Shown here one piece after another: positions 24,052 to 33,209 of a stretch of DNA of 35,016 nt (position 1 is the stretch's first letter; every line of letters starts with the position of its first letter). A model generated the notes under the pieces. The model was not told where the DNA came from, did no database searches, and worked only from the letters and a program-made list of their open reading frames with translations. The stretch is from JAAYCB01 sp012744395 (lineage in GTDB: Bacteria; Planctomycetota; Planctomycetia; Pirellulales; Thermoguttaceae), in contig JAQVNJ010000059.1 of NCBI GenBank assembly GCA_028703175.1, forward strand, positions 1-35,016, read 5' to 3'. Made by a program: the position numbers and the translations under genes.

Positions 24052-25221
24052 ATGGTGACTTCATACCGCTCGCGGTGGAGACTGGCGCGCCAGCGGCCGG
24101 CTCATGCCGGGTGGTGGCCAGCGGCCGGCCCGCATCTGGCCAGCCTGCTGGCCGCGACGGTCTGCCTGCTGGCCGGCGGCTGCATCCGCGGCGCGTATCG
24201 GGCGGCGGACTTGCCGGCCCGGTTCGTCGCCGCGCCGGTTGAAAGGCTCGACCAGATCGACCTCTCGCGGCTGACCTCCTACGCCGTCCGCAGCGACCGG
24301 GTCGACGCCGGCGACGTCCTGGAGGTGACCGTTTTCTCCGATTACGGCGACGCGAAAACAAACCCGATGCCGGTCCGCGTGGCCGACGACGGCACGGCGA
24401 ACGTGCCGCTCATCGGGCCCGTGCCCGTGGCCGGATTGACGCTCGACGCCGCCGAGCGGGCAATCGCCGCGGCCGCCGTCCAGCGCGACGTGTATCGCTC
24501 TCCCCACGTCACGGTGACGATGGACGCGCAGCGCACGAACCGGATCATCCTCGTCGGCGCGGTGGAGAAACCGGGCGTCTACGAAATCCCGCGGGGCAAC
24601 AGCACCCTGCTGGCGGCGATCATGGAAGCCGGCGGGCTCAGCGAGGATGCCAGTCCGGAGGTCGCGATTCGCCGCCCTGCTCTAACCGATTCGCCCCCAG
24701 ACCCGTTCCGCGGAGAATCGCTGCGGCTGGCCGAAGGCGGCAGCGGCGTGGTCCTCGCATCGTATGACGAGAACCTGGCCGAACAGGCCCAGACGGTCCA
24801 GGTGAACCTGGTCAGCGCGACGACCGAGGGGAAGGGAGGCTACTATCTCGACGACGGCGACGTGGTTCACGTGAAGAAGCGCCCCCAGCGGACCTTTCGC
24901 GTGATGGGCCTGGTCAATGCGCCGGGCGAACTCGAACTGCCGCCGGACAAGGACCTGTACCTGCTCGACGCCCTGGCGCTGGCCGGCGAGCGGAAGATGC
25001 AGGCGGCCGACAGCGTGCTGGTGATCCGCCGCGTCGAGGGCCAGGAAGAACCGATCAAGATCGCGATCAGCGTCAACGAGGCCCAGAACAACGGCGCCAG
25101 CAATCTCCGCATCCAGGAGGACGACATCGTGGTCGTCCTGGAGACTCCGATCACGATGGCCTTCGAGACGCTCAAGACGTTCTTCCGCTTCAGCGTGGGC
25201 AGTTCGCTGGCCTTGTTCTAG
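24052..25221 (+). CDS. Polysaccharide export outer-membrane lipoprotein, Wza-like
   Basis: This 389-residue lipoprotein should form the outer-membrane export channel. The lipobox LAGGC places the lipidated Cys at 44 after a long basic N-terminus. The polysaccharide export domain (about 75-165: DAGDVLEVTVF, TANVPLIGPVPVAGLTL) is followed by an SLBB-type domain (VGAVEKPGVYEIPRG, about 168-210). A second SLBB-type domain (VMGLVNAPGELELPPDK, about 280-340) follows, then a C-terminal segment. The ATG at 24052 is the nearest start to the lipobox but has no clear ribosome binding site; an in-frame ATG at 23935 would add 39 residues. The 263 bp before it hold no recognised gene. The BY-kinase follows after 40 nt. 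Confidence 0.88.
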   Translation: MVTSYRSRWRLARQRPAHAGWWPAAGPHLASLLAATVCLLAGGCIRGAYRAADLPARFVAAPVERLDQIDLSRLTSYAVRSDRVDAGDVLEVTVFSDYGDAKTNPMPVRVADDGTANVPLIGPVPVAGLTLDAAERAIAAAAVQRDVYRSPHVTVTMDAQRTNRIILVGAVEKPGVYEIPRGNSTLLAAIMEAGGLSEDASPEVAIRRPALTDSPPDPFRGESLRLAEGGSGVVLASYDENLAEQAQTVQVNLVSATTEGKGGYYLDDGDVVHVKKRPQRTFRVMGLVNAPGELELPPDKDLYLLDALALAGERKMQAADSVLVIRRVEGQEEPIKIAISVNEAQNNGASNLRIQEDDIVVVLETPITMAFETLKTFFRFSVGSSLALF

Positions 25222-25261
25222 GAGCGTCCGGCATCGGCTTCAAGCGAGGATCGACGTTGAC

Positions 25262-27574
25262 ATGATGGATGAGCCCCTGACGGCGACCTCCCGGCCGGAG
25301 AGCCAGGCAGCCACGCATATCGTCCACGCGCTTCTGCAATTCGCGCTCGCCTTGAAGCATCGCAAGGGCGTCGTCATGCTCTGCATGGTCGCCACCCTGC
25401 TCCTGGGAGCGCTCTACTACGCGACCGCCACGCGCTATTACGCGGCCGAAGCGGAGTTGTTCGTCATCGCCTCGGGCGACGACACCCGTTCGACGGGGTT
25501 TTCCGAACAGGGCCGCGAGGGCACGAACCTGCTGCCGACCTTCGAACGATTGATCACCAGCGCCAAGGTCATCCAGAAGGCGATCGAGCGCTTGCGGCCC
25601 GAGGACCGCATCGATCTGGCCGAGGTTCCCGAGGAGAAATGGGTGGCCACGATCCAGAAGTACCTGACCGCCAAGACGGTCTATGGGACCAACAACATCG
25701 AGGTGCAATACCTCTCGCGCGATCCCGGCGCCGCGGTCAGCGTGGTCAGCGAGATTCTCAATTCCTACCACGAGTTCATGGACGTCGTCCACAAGGGGAC
25801 GGCGGAAGACCTGATTCGCGGGCTCCAGCAGCAGCAGGCGCAGATCAGCGTGCAGCTCAACCAGTGGCAGCGGCTCCTGGAGGAGAAGAAGGCCGAGTGC
25901 GGCGACATCCTGGGGACCGGCTCGGAGAGCCGCTACCTCCACCCGGCGGTCGAAAAGCTGATTTCGATCAACAAGGAGCGGGCGGCGACGATGTTTGAGC
26001 GGATCAAGCTGGCGGCCCAGTTGGAGAGCGTGGAATCGGCCGTCGCCCGCGGCGGAGACCTCAAGGGGCACGTTCTGGCGGTGGCGGATTCGGTCGGCCG
26101 CGAGGTGCTGATGACCGCCCTCGGCTTGAACACCCGGGACACGGCCAGCCTGGCGGAAATGGAGAAGCTGCTGCTTTCCGACCGGGCCGAGTTGGCCGGC
26201 GTCGAAAGGCACCTGGGCCTCGGCCATCCCAAGGTCGAACAGCTCAGCGCCCGAATCCGCCAGACGGAGCAGTTCCTGGCCAGCTTCAACGATCGCATCG
26301 GCCGCCGGCTCGACGAGATGCAGGGGGGGCAACTCGGCCAGATTCTTACCGCAATCATGCGGCAGCAGGTGACCGAGGCGCAATACAAGGAGCGATTGCT
26401 GGACCAGGAAGCACAGGCCGCCTGGGCCGAGGCCGGCGCTCTGAGCGGACAATTCGTCGAGATTCAGGCCCTCGAGCACAACGTCGAGTGGTACCGCGGA
26501 ATGCACGACAAGCTGCTCGATCGGCTGACCAACCTCGACATGGCGGTCGACGGGCCGATCATTCGCACCCAGCGGGTCAGCGAGCCGGTCCGCGCGACCT
26601 CGCCGGCCTCGCCGAATCTCCGCCGGGTTGCCCTGATGGCGCTGATCGCCGGCCTGGGATTGGGCCTGGCGGCTGTCTATGTGCTCGACACGCTCGATGA
26701 TCGCTTCCGCTCCGTCGAGGAGCTCCAGAGCCAGACGCGCGTCCCCGTGATGGCGATCGTCTACCAGCTTCCCCGCCGGGAACCGGCCGGCATCCCGTCG
26801 CTGCAATTGCTGGCCGAGCCCGCTGCGCCCGAAAGCGAGGCGTTCCGGACGCTGCGGACCTCGCTCGCCCTGTCCAACGAGCCGACCGGCCGGATCGTCG
26901 TCACCAGCGCCGAGCCGGGGGACGGAAAGACGACCGTCCTGGCCAACACGGCGGTTGCCTGCGCCAAAAGCGGACGGCGCACGTTGCTCGTCGACGCCGA
27001 TCTGCGGCGGCCCGGTTTGACCGGCCTGCTGGGATACCGCGGCGCCGACGGCCTCTCGACCGTGATCCGGTCGCAAGAGCCGGTCGAGCAGACCGCGCCG
27101 CTGCGGATCCAGCGGACGGAAGTACCGCTTCTCGACGTGCTCCCCTCCGGCCCGCGGCCGGCCAATCCGGCGGAACTGCTCGCCGGCCCGAAGTTCTCCG
27201 AATTGCTCGCCTGGGCGGAAGGGCATTACGACCAGATTCTCATCGACAGCCCTCCGATCCTGGCCACGAGCGACACGGCGATCGTCGGCCGGCTGGTCGA
27301 CGGCGTCCTGCTCGTCGTGCAGCCGCTGAAGAACAAGCGGCGGCTCGTGCTCCGCGCGGTCGAGAGCCTGGGCCAGTTGAAGATTCCACTGATCGGCGTC
27401 GTGGCCAATCGGATTGGCGGCGGCGGATACTACGCCTACGGGGGCGACTACGCAGCCGCCGATGGCGGCGACCCCGATCAACAGCCAGTCGACGAATTGG
27501 ACGGCCCCCCGGAGCCCTCCGGACCATGGGACGGTTCGGCCCCATCGCGCCAAGCGGAGCGCCGGGCGGCGTGA
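25262..27574 (+). CDS. Wzz-type chain-length regulator fused to a BY-kinase
   Basis: This 770-residue inner-membrane co-polymerase and tyrosine autokinase (Wzc/CapAB/EpsB group) governs chain length and export. The first membrane helix is at about 37-53 and the second at about 458-476, with a large periplasmic coiled-coil loop between. The cytoplasmic kinase shows Walker A SAEPGDGKTT (about 549-558), Walker A' LLVDADLRRP (about 575-584) and Walker B ILIDSPP (about 659-666). The tyrosine cluster is YYAYGGDY with Tyr723, 724, 726 and 730. It is followed by a 40-residue acidic and proline-rich tail, whereas most such kinases end with the cluster. Two ATGs (25262, 25265) compete; GAGGA lies about 10 nt upstream. 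The CpsB-like PHP phosphatase upstream is the probable partner. Confidence 0.92.
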   Translation: MMDEPLTATSRPESQAATHIVHALLQFALALKHRKGVVMLCMVATLLLGALYYATATRYYAAEAELFVIASGDDTRSTGFSEQGREGTNLLPTFERLITSAKVIQKAIERLRPEDRIDLAEVPEEKWVATIQKYLTAKTVYGTNNIEVQYLSRDPGAAVSVVSEILNSYHEFMDVVHKGTAEDLIRGLQQQQAQISVQLNQWQRLLEEKKAECGDILGTGSESRYLHPAVEKLISINKERAATMFERIKLAAQLESVESAVARGGDLKGHVLAVADSVGREVLMTALGLNTRDTASLAEMEKLLLSDRAELAGVERHLGLGHPKVEQLSARIRQTEQFLASFNDRIGRRLDEMQGGQLGQILTAIMRQQVTEAQYKERLLDQEAQAAWAEAGALSGQFVEIQALEHNVEWYRGMHDKLLDRLTNLDMAVDGPIIRTQRVSEPVRATSPASPNLRRVALMALIAGLGLGLAAVYVLDTLDDRFRSVEELQSQTRVPVMAIVYQLPRREPAGIPSLQLLAEPAAPESEAFRTLRTSLALSNEPTGRIVVTSAEPGDGKTTVLANTAVACAKSGRRTLLVDADLRRPGLTGLLGYRGADGLSTVIRSQEPVEQTAPLRIQRTEVPLLDVLPSGPRPANPAELLAGPKFSELLAWAEGHYDQILIDSPPILATSDTAIVGRLVDGVLLVVQPLKNKRRLVLRAVESLGQLKIPLIGVVANRIGGGGYYAYGGDYAAADGGDPDQQPVDELDGPPEPSGPWDGSAPSRQAERRAA

Positions 27575-27641
27575 TCGGCGGGCGGAACCGCCCGCGGCGC
27601 GTGCGGCGGCCGAGACGATCCAGGAAAGACGGCTCGAGAAA

Positions 27642-30542
27642 ATGGCCTTTGAAACGACCTTCACAGAACTGAACTCGCGGCATCCAGCGGCGGCCGGCCC
27701 GGAGCGCTGGGCGGGATTGCTGCTGGGCGCCGTCGACGCCTCGTTGGCCGGCTGCATCTTTGTCGTTCCGATGATCCTCGGCGGCCGGCACGCCCTGGGG
27801 CATTTCACCCTCGCGGTGGCGGCCGCCACCGCGGCGACCGCCTGGTGGTGCCGCCAATGCCTGATCGAGCGGCCGTACTGGCGGCGCTCGGCGGCCCACC
27901 TGCTGCTGCTCGCGGCGATCGGGCTGGTCGCCGTGCAGCTGACCCCGCTGCCGGATGGCTGGCTCGCGCGGCTCGCGCCAAGGACCGCGGAGTTGCTCCC
28001 CCTCTGGGATCGCGCGGCGTCGGAGTCGGGCCTCGGCCCTTGGCGGCTGATCTCGCTTACGCCCGGGCCGACCCGGGCCGGCCTGGTGCTGCTCCTCTGC
28101 TACGCGATCGTCTTCTGGGTCACCGTGCAACGCATCCGCAACCTCGACGACGTCGAGAGGCTGCTCCGCTTCGCGGCGCTCTCCGCGCTGGCCATGGCGG
28201 CGCTGGGGATCGTCCAATACCTGGCGGGCAACGAGAAGTTCTTCTGGGTTTACGAGCATCCCTTCGCGGGCACTTCCGACGGGGCCAAGGGGGCGTTCAC
28301 GAATCGAAACCACTTTGCCCATTTCCTGGCGATGGGGCTCGGACCGGTCGTCTGGTGGGTCCAAGACGGCCTGCGGCGCGGCCGGCGGGAGGCGGCTGGA
28401 TTCCGCACGGCGAGCAGTCCGCCGCGGGTCGGCGATTTCGGCGCCGGCACCCGGCTGATCGCCCTCGGCGTGCTGGTCTTCGGGATTCTCCTGAGCCTCT
28501 CCCGCGGCGGGGCGATTGCCGGGGGGCTGGCGGCGGCAGCGAGCATTGCCGTCTGTTACCGGGGGGGATCGCTGCGCGGGCGGTTCGCCCTCGGACTGGC
28601 CGCCGTTGCCCTGCTGCTGGCGGCGTCGCTCTCGATCGTCGGCCACGACCGGGTGACGGACCGCTGGGAGGGCCTGGCATCCGGCTCCTGGGACGAGGTC
28701 GATCGGAGCGGGGGGCGGCGAACGATCTGGAAGGCGACCCTGGCGGCAATCCCGGATTTCCGCTGGGCTGGTTCCGGGATCGGCAGTTTCCGCGAGGTCT
28801 ACCCGATGTATCTCCAAGACCGCGGCAACGCCGAATACTACACCCATGCTGAGAACGGTTATCTCCAGGTCGTCCTGGAAGCCGGCCTGGCCGGCGCTGT
28901 CCTGATGGGCCTGGCGATCGCCGTCTGCGGCTACTGGTCGCTCGCCGCGCTGCGCAGCGCGGCGTCGACGCGGATGTTCGCCGCCGCGGGCGCCGCGGCG
29001 AGCGTGCTGCTGGTGAGCGCGGCCCACAGCGCGGTTGATTTCGTCTGGTACGCGCCCGGCTGCATGGTGATTGCCGTGATCATCGCGGCCTGCGTCTGCC
29101 GGCTGAGGCAATTCACGCGCGGCGTGGAGCGCCGCCAGCGCGACCGGTTCGTGCTGCCCCGGGCGGCCGCCTGGCTTGCGGCCGCGGCGGCGGGGGGCCT
29201 GGGCGTCTGGATGATCAGCGCGGAGGTCGGGCCGCTGGGAGCCGAATCGCATTGGCTCAACTACGAGCGGCTGAGCCGCGCGGCGTACTTGCAGGCGGGG
29301 GCGAAACCGGCGGCTGACGAGGAACTGCCGCCGGAAGACCCGGCGGCGCTGGCGGCCGCCGAGGAGAAGGCCGAGGCGGCCCGGAAGGCCGCCGAAATCG
29401 ACGCCGAAGAGCGGATGGCGGCCGAGTTGCTGGAGACCGTCCGCTGGAATCCACGGCACGCGCGGGCCCAGCTTGCCTTGGCGGCGAGCTACATGCGGCT
29501 GTTTCATTTCGCCCAGGAGACGGCCGTCAACCGCATGCCGCTGAGCCAGATTCGCGACGCGGCGATCGCGGCCGACTATGGCTCGCGCGCCGAGTTGAAC
29601 GCATGGCTCGCCAGGGCGGTCGGGGAACACTACGTGTACCTGGACCGAGCGCTCGACCATACGAGGCAAGCGCTGAACCTCTGCCCGTTGCTGGGCGAGG
29701 GCTATCTCTACCTGGGCGAACTCTGTTTTCTGGAAGGGGCCCGGGGGGCGGCCAAATCGGCCTACGTGGAGCAGGCGCTGTGCGTCCGCCGCCACGACGG
29801 CACGGTCCTGTTCCACGCGGGGCGGGAGGCCTGGCTGGCCGGCCGGCCCGAGGAGGGGCTGGCCTACTGGAAACGGTCATTCGAGGCCGGGCCGATCTAC
29901 CAGCGCCAGGTGATCGACTGGATGGCCGGCCGCACCGCCGCAGCGGCCCTGCACCAGGAGATCGGCTTCTTCCTCGAGCAGTTCCAGCCGGATCTCGATG
30001 CCTTGCAGTACATGTACCACCGCTACCGCCGGATCGCCGCGCCCGAGCAACTCGTGCCACTGCTGGCCGTCTACGCGCAGCGGGCCGAAGGGGAAGCCAG
30101 CCACGACGCCGATGGCGGGGCCCGCGAGCAGGCAGCGGAACACTGGCTGCAAGCCATGGCGGCGCGGGTCGACCTGGGGCAAACTCGGGAGGCGGTCGCC
30201 TGCGCTGTGCGGGCGGCGGAGTGCAATCCCAACAATTTCCGCGCCCGCTACAAGGCGGGCTGCCTGCTGGCGGATGCCGGGCAGCTCGACGATTCGGAGG
30301 AACACCTGGCGTGGTGCGTGCGCTGCAAGCCCGACCACCTGCCGGCCAGGCGCCGCCTGGCCGACGTCAAAAAGCGGATTCTCGACCCCCACGGCTTGAG
30401 CGCCCGCAAACCGGCGATCCCGGCGATTCCACGGGGAGACTACCATGAGGCGCGGCGCCACGTGCCCGGGCCGAGCACGCTGCCGGTGATCCCCGCGCCG
30501 GGGGCGGAGACCGGCCCGCCGATGACGGTTTACCGACGCTGA
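27642..30542 (+). CDS. O-antigen ligase/polymerase (WzyC) with C-terminal repeat region
   Basis: This 966-residue protein has about a dozen membrane helices in the first 550-600 residues, including the family motif region GAFTNRNHFAHFLAM and AENGYLQVVLEAGLAGAVLMG. It probably polymerises or ligates the exported glycan in the periplasm. From about 600 to 920 it is helical and alanine-rich with repeating WNPRHARAQLALAASYMRL, GEGYLYLGELCFLEGA and FRARYKAGCLLADAG segments, as in tetratricopeptide repeats. Between is an acid/alanine-rich coiled-coil-like stretch (AAEEKAEAARKAAEID). The ATG at 27642 is 67 nt after the kinase stop and has a weak ribosome binding site. The last 40 residues are proline-rich. 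Confidence 0.85.
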   Translation: MAFETTFTELNSRHPAAAGPERWAGLLLGAVDASLAGCIFVVPMILGGRHALGHFTLAVAAATAATAWWCRQCLIERPYWRRSAAHLLLLAAIGLVAVQLTPLPDGWLARLAPRTAELLPLWDRAASESGLGPWRLISLTPGPTRAGLVLLLCYAIVFWVTVQRIRNLDDVERLLRFAALSALAMAALGIVQYLAGNEKFFWVYEHPFAGTSDGAKGAFTNRNHFAHFLAMGLGPVVWWVQDGLRRGRREAAGFRTASSPPRVGDFGAGTRLIALGVLVFGILLSLSRGGAIAGGLAAAASIAVCYRGGSLRGRFALGLAAVALLLAASLSIVGHDRVTDRWEGLASGSWDEVDRSGGRRTIWKATLAAIPDFRWAGSGIGSFREVYPMYLQDRGNAEYYTHAENGYLQVVLEAGLAGAVLMGLAIAVCGYWSLAALRSAASTRMFAAAGAAASVLLVSAAHSAVDFVWYAPGCMVIAVIIAACVCRLRQFTRGVERRQRDRFVLPRAAAWLAAAAAGGLGVWMISAEVGPLGAESHWLNYERLSRAAYLQAGAKPAADEELPPEDPAALAAAEEKAEAARKAAEIDAEERMAAELLETVRWNPRHARAQLALAASYMRLFHFAQETAVNRMPLSQIRDAAIAADYGSRAELNAWLARAVGEHYVYLDRALDHTRQALNLCPLLGEGYLYLGELCFLEGARGAAKSAYVEQALCVRRHDGTVLFHAGREAWLAGRPEEGLAYWKRSFEAGPIYQRQVIDWMAGRTAAAALHQEIGFFLEQFQPDLDALQYMYHRYRRIAAPEQLVPLLAVYAQRAEGEASHDADGGAREQAAEHWLQAMAARVDLGQTREAVACAVRAAECNPNNFRARYKAGCLLADAGQLDDSEEHLAWCVRCKPDHLPARRRLADVKKRILDPHGLSARKPAIPAIPRGDYHEARRHVPGPSTLPVIPAPGAETGPPMTVYRR

Positions 30543-30569
30543 CAGGCTTCCGATCGGAGAGGGACTCGA

Positions 30570-32504
30570 TTGAACGGATTTCACAGTCAAGCCGCGGTTG
30601 ACGCTGGGGAAGGCTCCGCGCCGTGGATCGTCCACTTCGGCCGGCAGATGCCCTGGCTTGCGCGGCGCGGGCTGGCAATGCTGATCCTCTTGCCGATCTT
30701 CGTCGGCACGTTCTACGTGAGCCACTACCTGCGCTTCGAGGGGCAGCTCGGGCCGCGGGAGATGTGGCGATTCTGGTCGGCCGTGGAAGCGGCCGTGCTC
30801 ATCAAGCTCGTCGTCTTCGCCTGGTTCGGCCTGCTCCGCGGCTGGGCGCGGTTCGTGACGTTCGACGACATCATCACGCTCGTCGAGGCGGTCACCGTGA
30901 GCATCGTGCTGATGGTGCTCGTCGAGCGGCTGTTCCTCGCCAACCGGCCCACGCCCCGGGCCGTCTTCCTGCTCGACTGGGGCACGACGATTGTCGTCGT
31001 CGCCGGGCTCCGCGGGCTGTTGCGGGTGATCCAGGAGCGAAGCCTGCCCCTGTTCCTCCTCGGGGACAAGCAGCCGACGTTGATCGTCGGGGCCAACCCG
31101 TCCGGCGAGGCGCTCGTGCGGGCGATCCAGGGCAGCCGCCGCTCGGCCTACCACGTTGCCGGCGTGATCGACGTCGACCGGCGGCGGATCGGGACGCGGA
31201 TCGGCGGCGTCCGCGTGATCGGCGGCTTGGAAGACGCCTGCCCGCTGGCCCTCCGCCACGGCGTGGCCGAAGTGCTGATCGTGGGCGACGCGCTTTCGGG
31301 AAAACAGGTCCGGCAGCTCGTCGACGAGGCCCAGCGGCAGTCGATCGGCGTCAAAGTCCTTCCCAGCTACCAGCAACTGATCCACGGGACGGTCGTGATC
31401 CGCCCCCGGCCGGTGGCCATCGACGACCTGTTGCGGCGGGAGCCGGTCGAATTGGAGATGTCGAGCCTCCGCCAGTGGCTCGAAGGGCGAACGCTGTTGG
31501 TCACCGGCAGCGCCGGCAGCATCGGCTCGGAAATCTGCCGGCAGCTGCTCGGATTCAAGCCCAAGCGGCTGGTGCTCGTCGATCGCTCGGAAACGGGCCA
31601 GTTCTTCCTCGAGCGGCAGTTGCGCAAGCGGATGCCGGAGGCGCAGATCCAGGTCTGCATGGCCGACATCCTGGACCGTCGCCGGATCGCCGCGATTCTC
31701 CGCGAGCAGCGGCCGCAGATCGTCTTTCACGCGGCCGCCTACAAGCACGTGCCCCTGATGGAATCGCACGCCGGCGAAGCCGTCAAGAACATCGTCAGCG
31801 CCACGCGGCGACTGGCCGACTTGGCGCCGGACCACGGTGTGGAGTCGTTCGTGATGATCTCGACGGACAAGGCCGTCAACCCCACGAGCGTGATGGGCGC
31901 CTGCAAACGCGCCGCCGAAATGTACGTCCAATCGCTCGCCGGCACGTCGGCCTGCCGGTTCATGACCGTCCGTTTCGGCAACGTGCTCGACTCGGCCGGC
32001 AGCGTGGTCCCCGTCTTCCGTCAGCAAATTGCCGCGGGCGGGCCGGTGACCGTCACCGATCCGCGGATGGAGCGGTTCTTCATGACGATCCCCGAAGCCG
32101 CGCGGCTGGTGATCCAGGCGGGAGTGATCGGCAACGACGGGGAGATTCTGCTCCTCGACATGGGCGAGCCCGTGCGGATCATCGACCTGGCCGCCGACAT
32201 GATCCGGCTGTCCGGCTTGCGCGTGCGGGACGACATCGAGATCGAAATCAGCGGCCTGCGGCCGGGTGAGAAACTCTACGAGGAGCTGCACGCCGAGGGG
32301 GAAACCCACGTGCCCACGCGGCACCCCAAGATCGTGATCGCCGATTCCAAGCACCGCGATCCGCACGCGGTCCGCCGCGCTGTGGAACATCTCGAACGCC
32401 TCGCCGACGAGCCGCAAGCGGTCGTGCTGGACAGTCTCCGGCGGCTCGTTTCGGAGTACGTCCCGCCGCAGGAGCGGGCTGGCCAGACGCGGGCAGCCGC
32501 ATAG
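30570..32504 (+). CDS. Membrane-bound nucleotide-sugar 4,6-dehydratase/epimerase (CapD/WbpM-like)
   Basis: This 644-residue protein makes a modified UDP-sugar for the polymer. Four membrane helices (about 31-140) are followed by a nucleotide-binding domain (LIVGANPSGEALVRAI) and the catalytic SDR domain from about 310 (VTGSAGSIGSEI). The catalytic region has ISTDKAVNPTSVMGACKR with Met and Lys spaced as in the WbpM group, where Met replaces the usual Tyr. The start is TTG at 30570 with GGAGAGGG 7 nt upstream, a clear case of a non-ATG start. It is 27 nt after the WzyC stop. It is the last gene of the export locus; no glycosyltransferase accompanies it here. Confidence 0.9.
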   Translation: MNGFHSQAAVDAGEGSAPWIVHFGRQMPWLARRGLAMLILLPIFVGTFYVSHYLRFEGQLGPREMWRFWSAVEAAVLIKLVVFAWFGLLRGWARFVTFDDIITLVEAVTVSIVLMVLVERLFLANRPTPRAVFLLDWGTTIVVVAGLRGLLRVIQERSLPLFLLGDKQPTLIVGANPSGEALVRAIQGSRRSAYHVAGVIDVDRRRIGTRIGGVRVIGGLEDACPLALRHGVAEVLIVGDALSGKQVRQLVDEAQRQSIGVKVLPSYQQLIHGTVVIRPRPVAIDDLLRREPVELEMSSLRQWLEGRTLLVTGSAGSIGSEICRQLLGFKPKRLVLVDRSETGQFFLERQLRKRMPEAQIQVCMADILDRRRIAAILREQRPQIVFHAAAYKHVPLMESHAGEAVKNIVSATRRLADLAPDHGVESFVMISTDKAVNPTSVMGACKRAAEMYVQSLAGTSACRFMTVRFGNVLDSAGSVVPVFRQQIAAGGPVTVTDPRMERFFMTIPEAARLVIQAGVIGNDGEILLLDMGEPVRIIDLAADMIRLSGLRVRDDIEIEISGLRPGEKLYEELHAEGETHVPTRHPKIVIADSKHRDPHAVRRAVEHLERLADEPQAVVLDSLRRLVSEYVPPQERAGQTRAAA

Positions 32505-32894
32505 GGGAGCGCTGCCCGATGCGGTCGGGACTGAGGGCAGGCAACCGGTGCGGCAGCGCCGCTGTGCACGCTGAGCGCCAGCGGTGCTCAAGAATTGAAC
32601 ATGCTCCTAACCTCTTGGAGCGATTCAGTTTCGGGTGTTCGTTATCGGGCCGCTGGGGGGCGCTCTGTGTTCGGCTGACACCATGCGGGGCCGCAACCGA
32701 GGCCTTCCCCGGAGGCCGGCCAGGCGACGCAACTATCTGTAAATAAACAATTTCGATCGAGTTCAATCGATTCGTTTAGTTTGGCACGGCACGTGCACGG
32801 CAAAACGTATGGATTACGTTGTCGCCGGGCAGATGGGGCCGGGCCGATTTCATGCAACCCGCCCCGGCGCACTCGATCAACAGGAGGTCCACCG
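32505..32894. other. Leader region ahead of the gdhA operon
   Basis: This 390-bp gap holds a distinctly AT-richer block (about 32735-32780) with 8-bp palindromes TCGATCGA (32755-32762) and AATCGATT (32765-32772). A sigma54-like promoter follows (listed separately). The palindromes sit just upstream and could bind a regulator. GCTCC/GGAGC at 32603-32621 makes a 5-bp stem, too weak to call a terminator. No other gene is seen. Confidence 0.45.
32781..32797 (+). promoter_or_regulatory. Near-consensus sigma54 (RpoN) promoter
   Basis: TTGGCACGGCACGTGCA matches the sigma54 consensus TGGCACG-N4-TTGC at 10 of 11 defined bases. It has the invariant GG (32783-32784) and GC (32795-32796) separated by ten bases. 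It stands 98 nt upstream of the start of the 104-residue gene, which precedes gdhA. Sigma54 control of a nitrogen gene makes biological sense. No NtrC consensus was recognised, and only a transcription start map can confirm it. Confidence 0.6.
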
Positions 32895-33209
32895 GTGTCC
32901 GATCCATCGCAGACGGCTTGGGAGGCCCGATTGAGGGGTGTGCTTGGCTGCGACGGCCGCGACCCTGAGCGGGCCTTGAAGAACCTCCGCTACGTGGTGG
33001 CCTCGGTCAACGAGGAAGCCTTGGCGGTCTGGGACGATCTGTGGGACGAGTTGCGGCAAAGCGTGACCCCCGGTGGAATCGTTCTGCCGGAGATGGCCAA
33101 GGGTTTTGTCCCTCCCTGCGGCTGGCCGGAGTTTCTCGAGAAGTTCTGGCTGCTGAAGCATTATCTCGACTACGTGCACCGTTTTTGTGATGCCTCGACA
33201 GCCAGGTGA
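32895..33209 (+). CDS. Unrecognised 104-residue protein upstream of gdhA
   Basis: I do not recognise this protein. It starts at GTG 32895 with an excellent ribosome binding site (AGGAGGT, 6 nt spacing), which makes translation very likely. The product is acidic and probably mostly helical, with tryptophan-rich motifs (AVWDDLWDELRQ, CGWPEFLEKFWLLKHYLDYVHRF) and three Cys spread through the chain. There is no signal peptide or membrane segment. It lies 40 nt before gdhA and behind the sigma54-like promoter, so the two are probably one operon. A partner, regulator or inhibitor of glutamate dehydrogenase is one possibility, but nothing in the sequence proves it. An in-frame ATG at 32781 overlaps the promoter and is not a likely start. 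Confidence 0.7.
   Translation: MSDPSQTAWEARLRGVLGCDGRDPERALKNLRYVVASVNEEALAVWDDLWDELRQSVTPGGIVLPEMAKGFVPPCGWPEFLEKFWLLKHYLDYVHRFCDASTAR

Noticed and set aside
25190..32591. Long minus-strand open frames (about 860-900 codons) opposite the export genes
   Set aside because: They mirror the kinase, polymerase and dehydratase genes, and their translations have no domain pattern.
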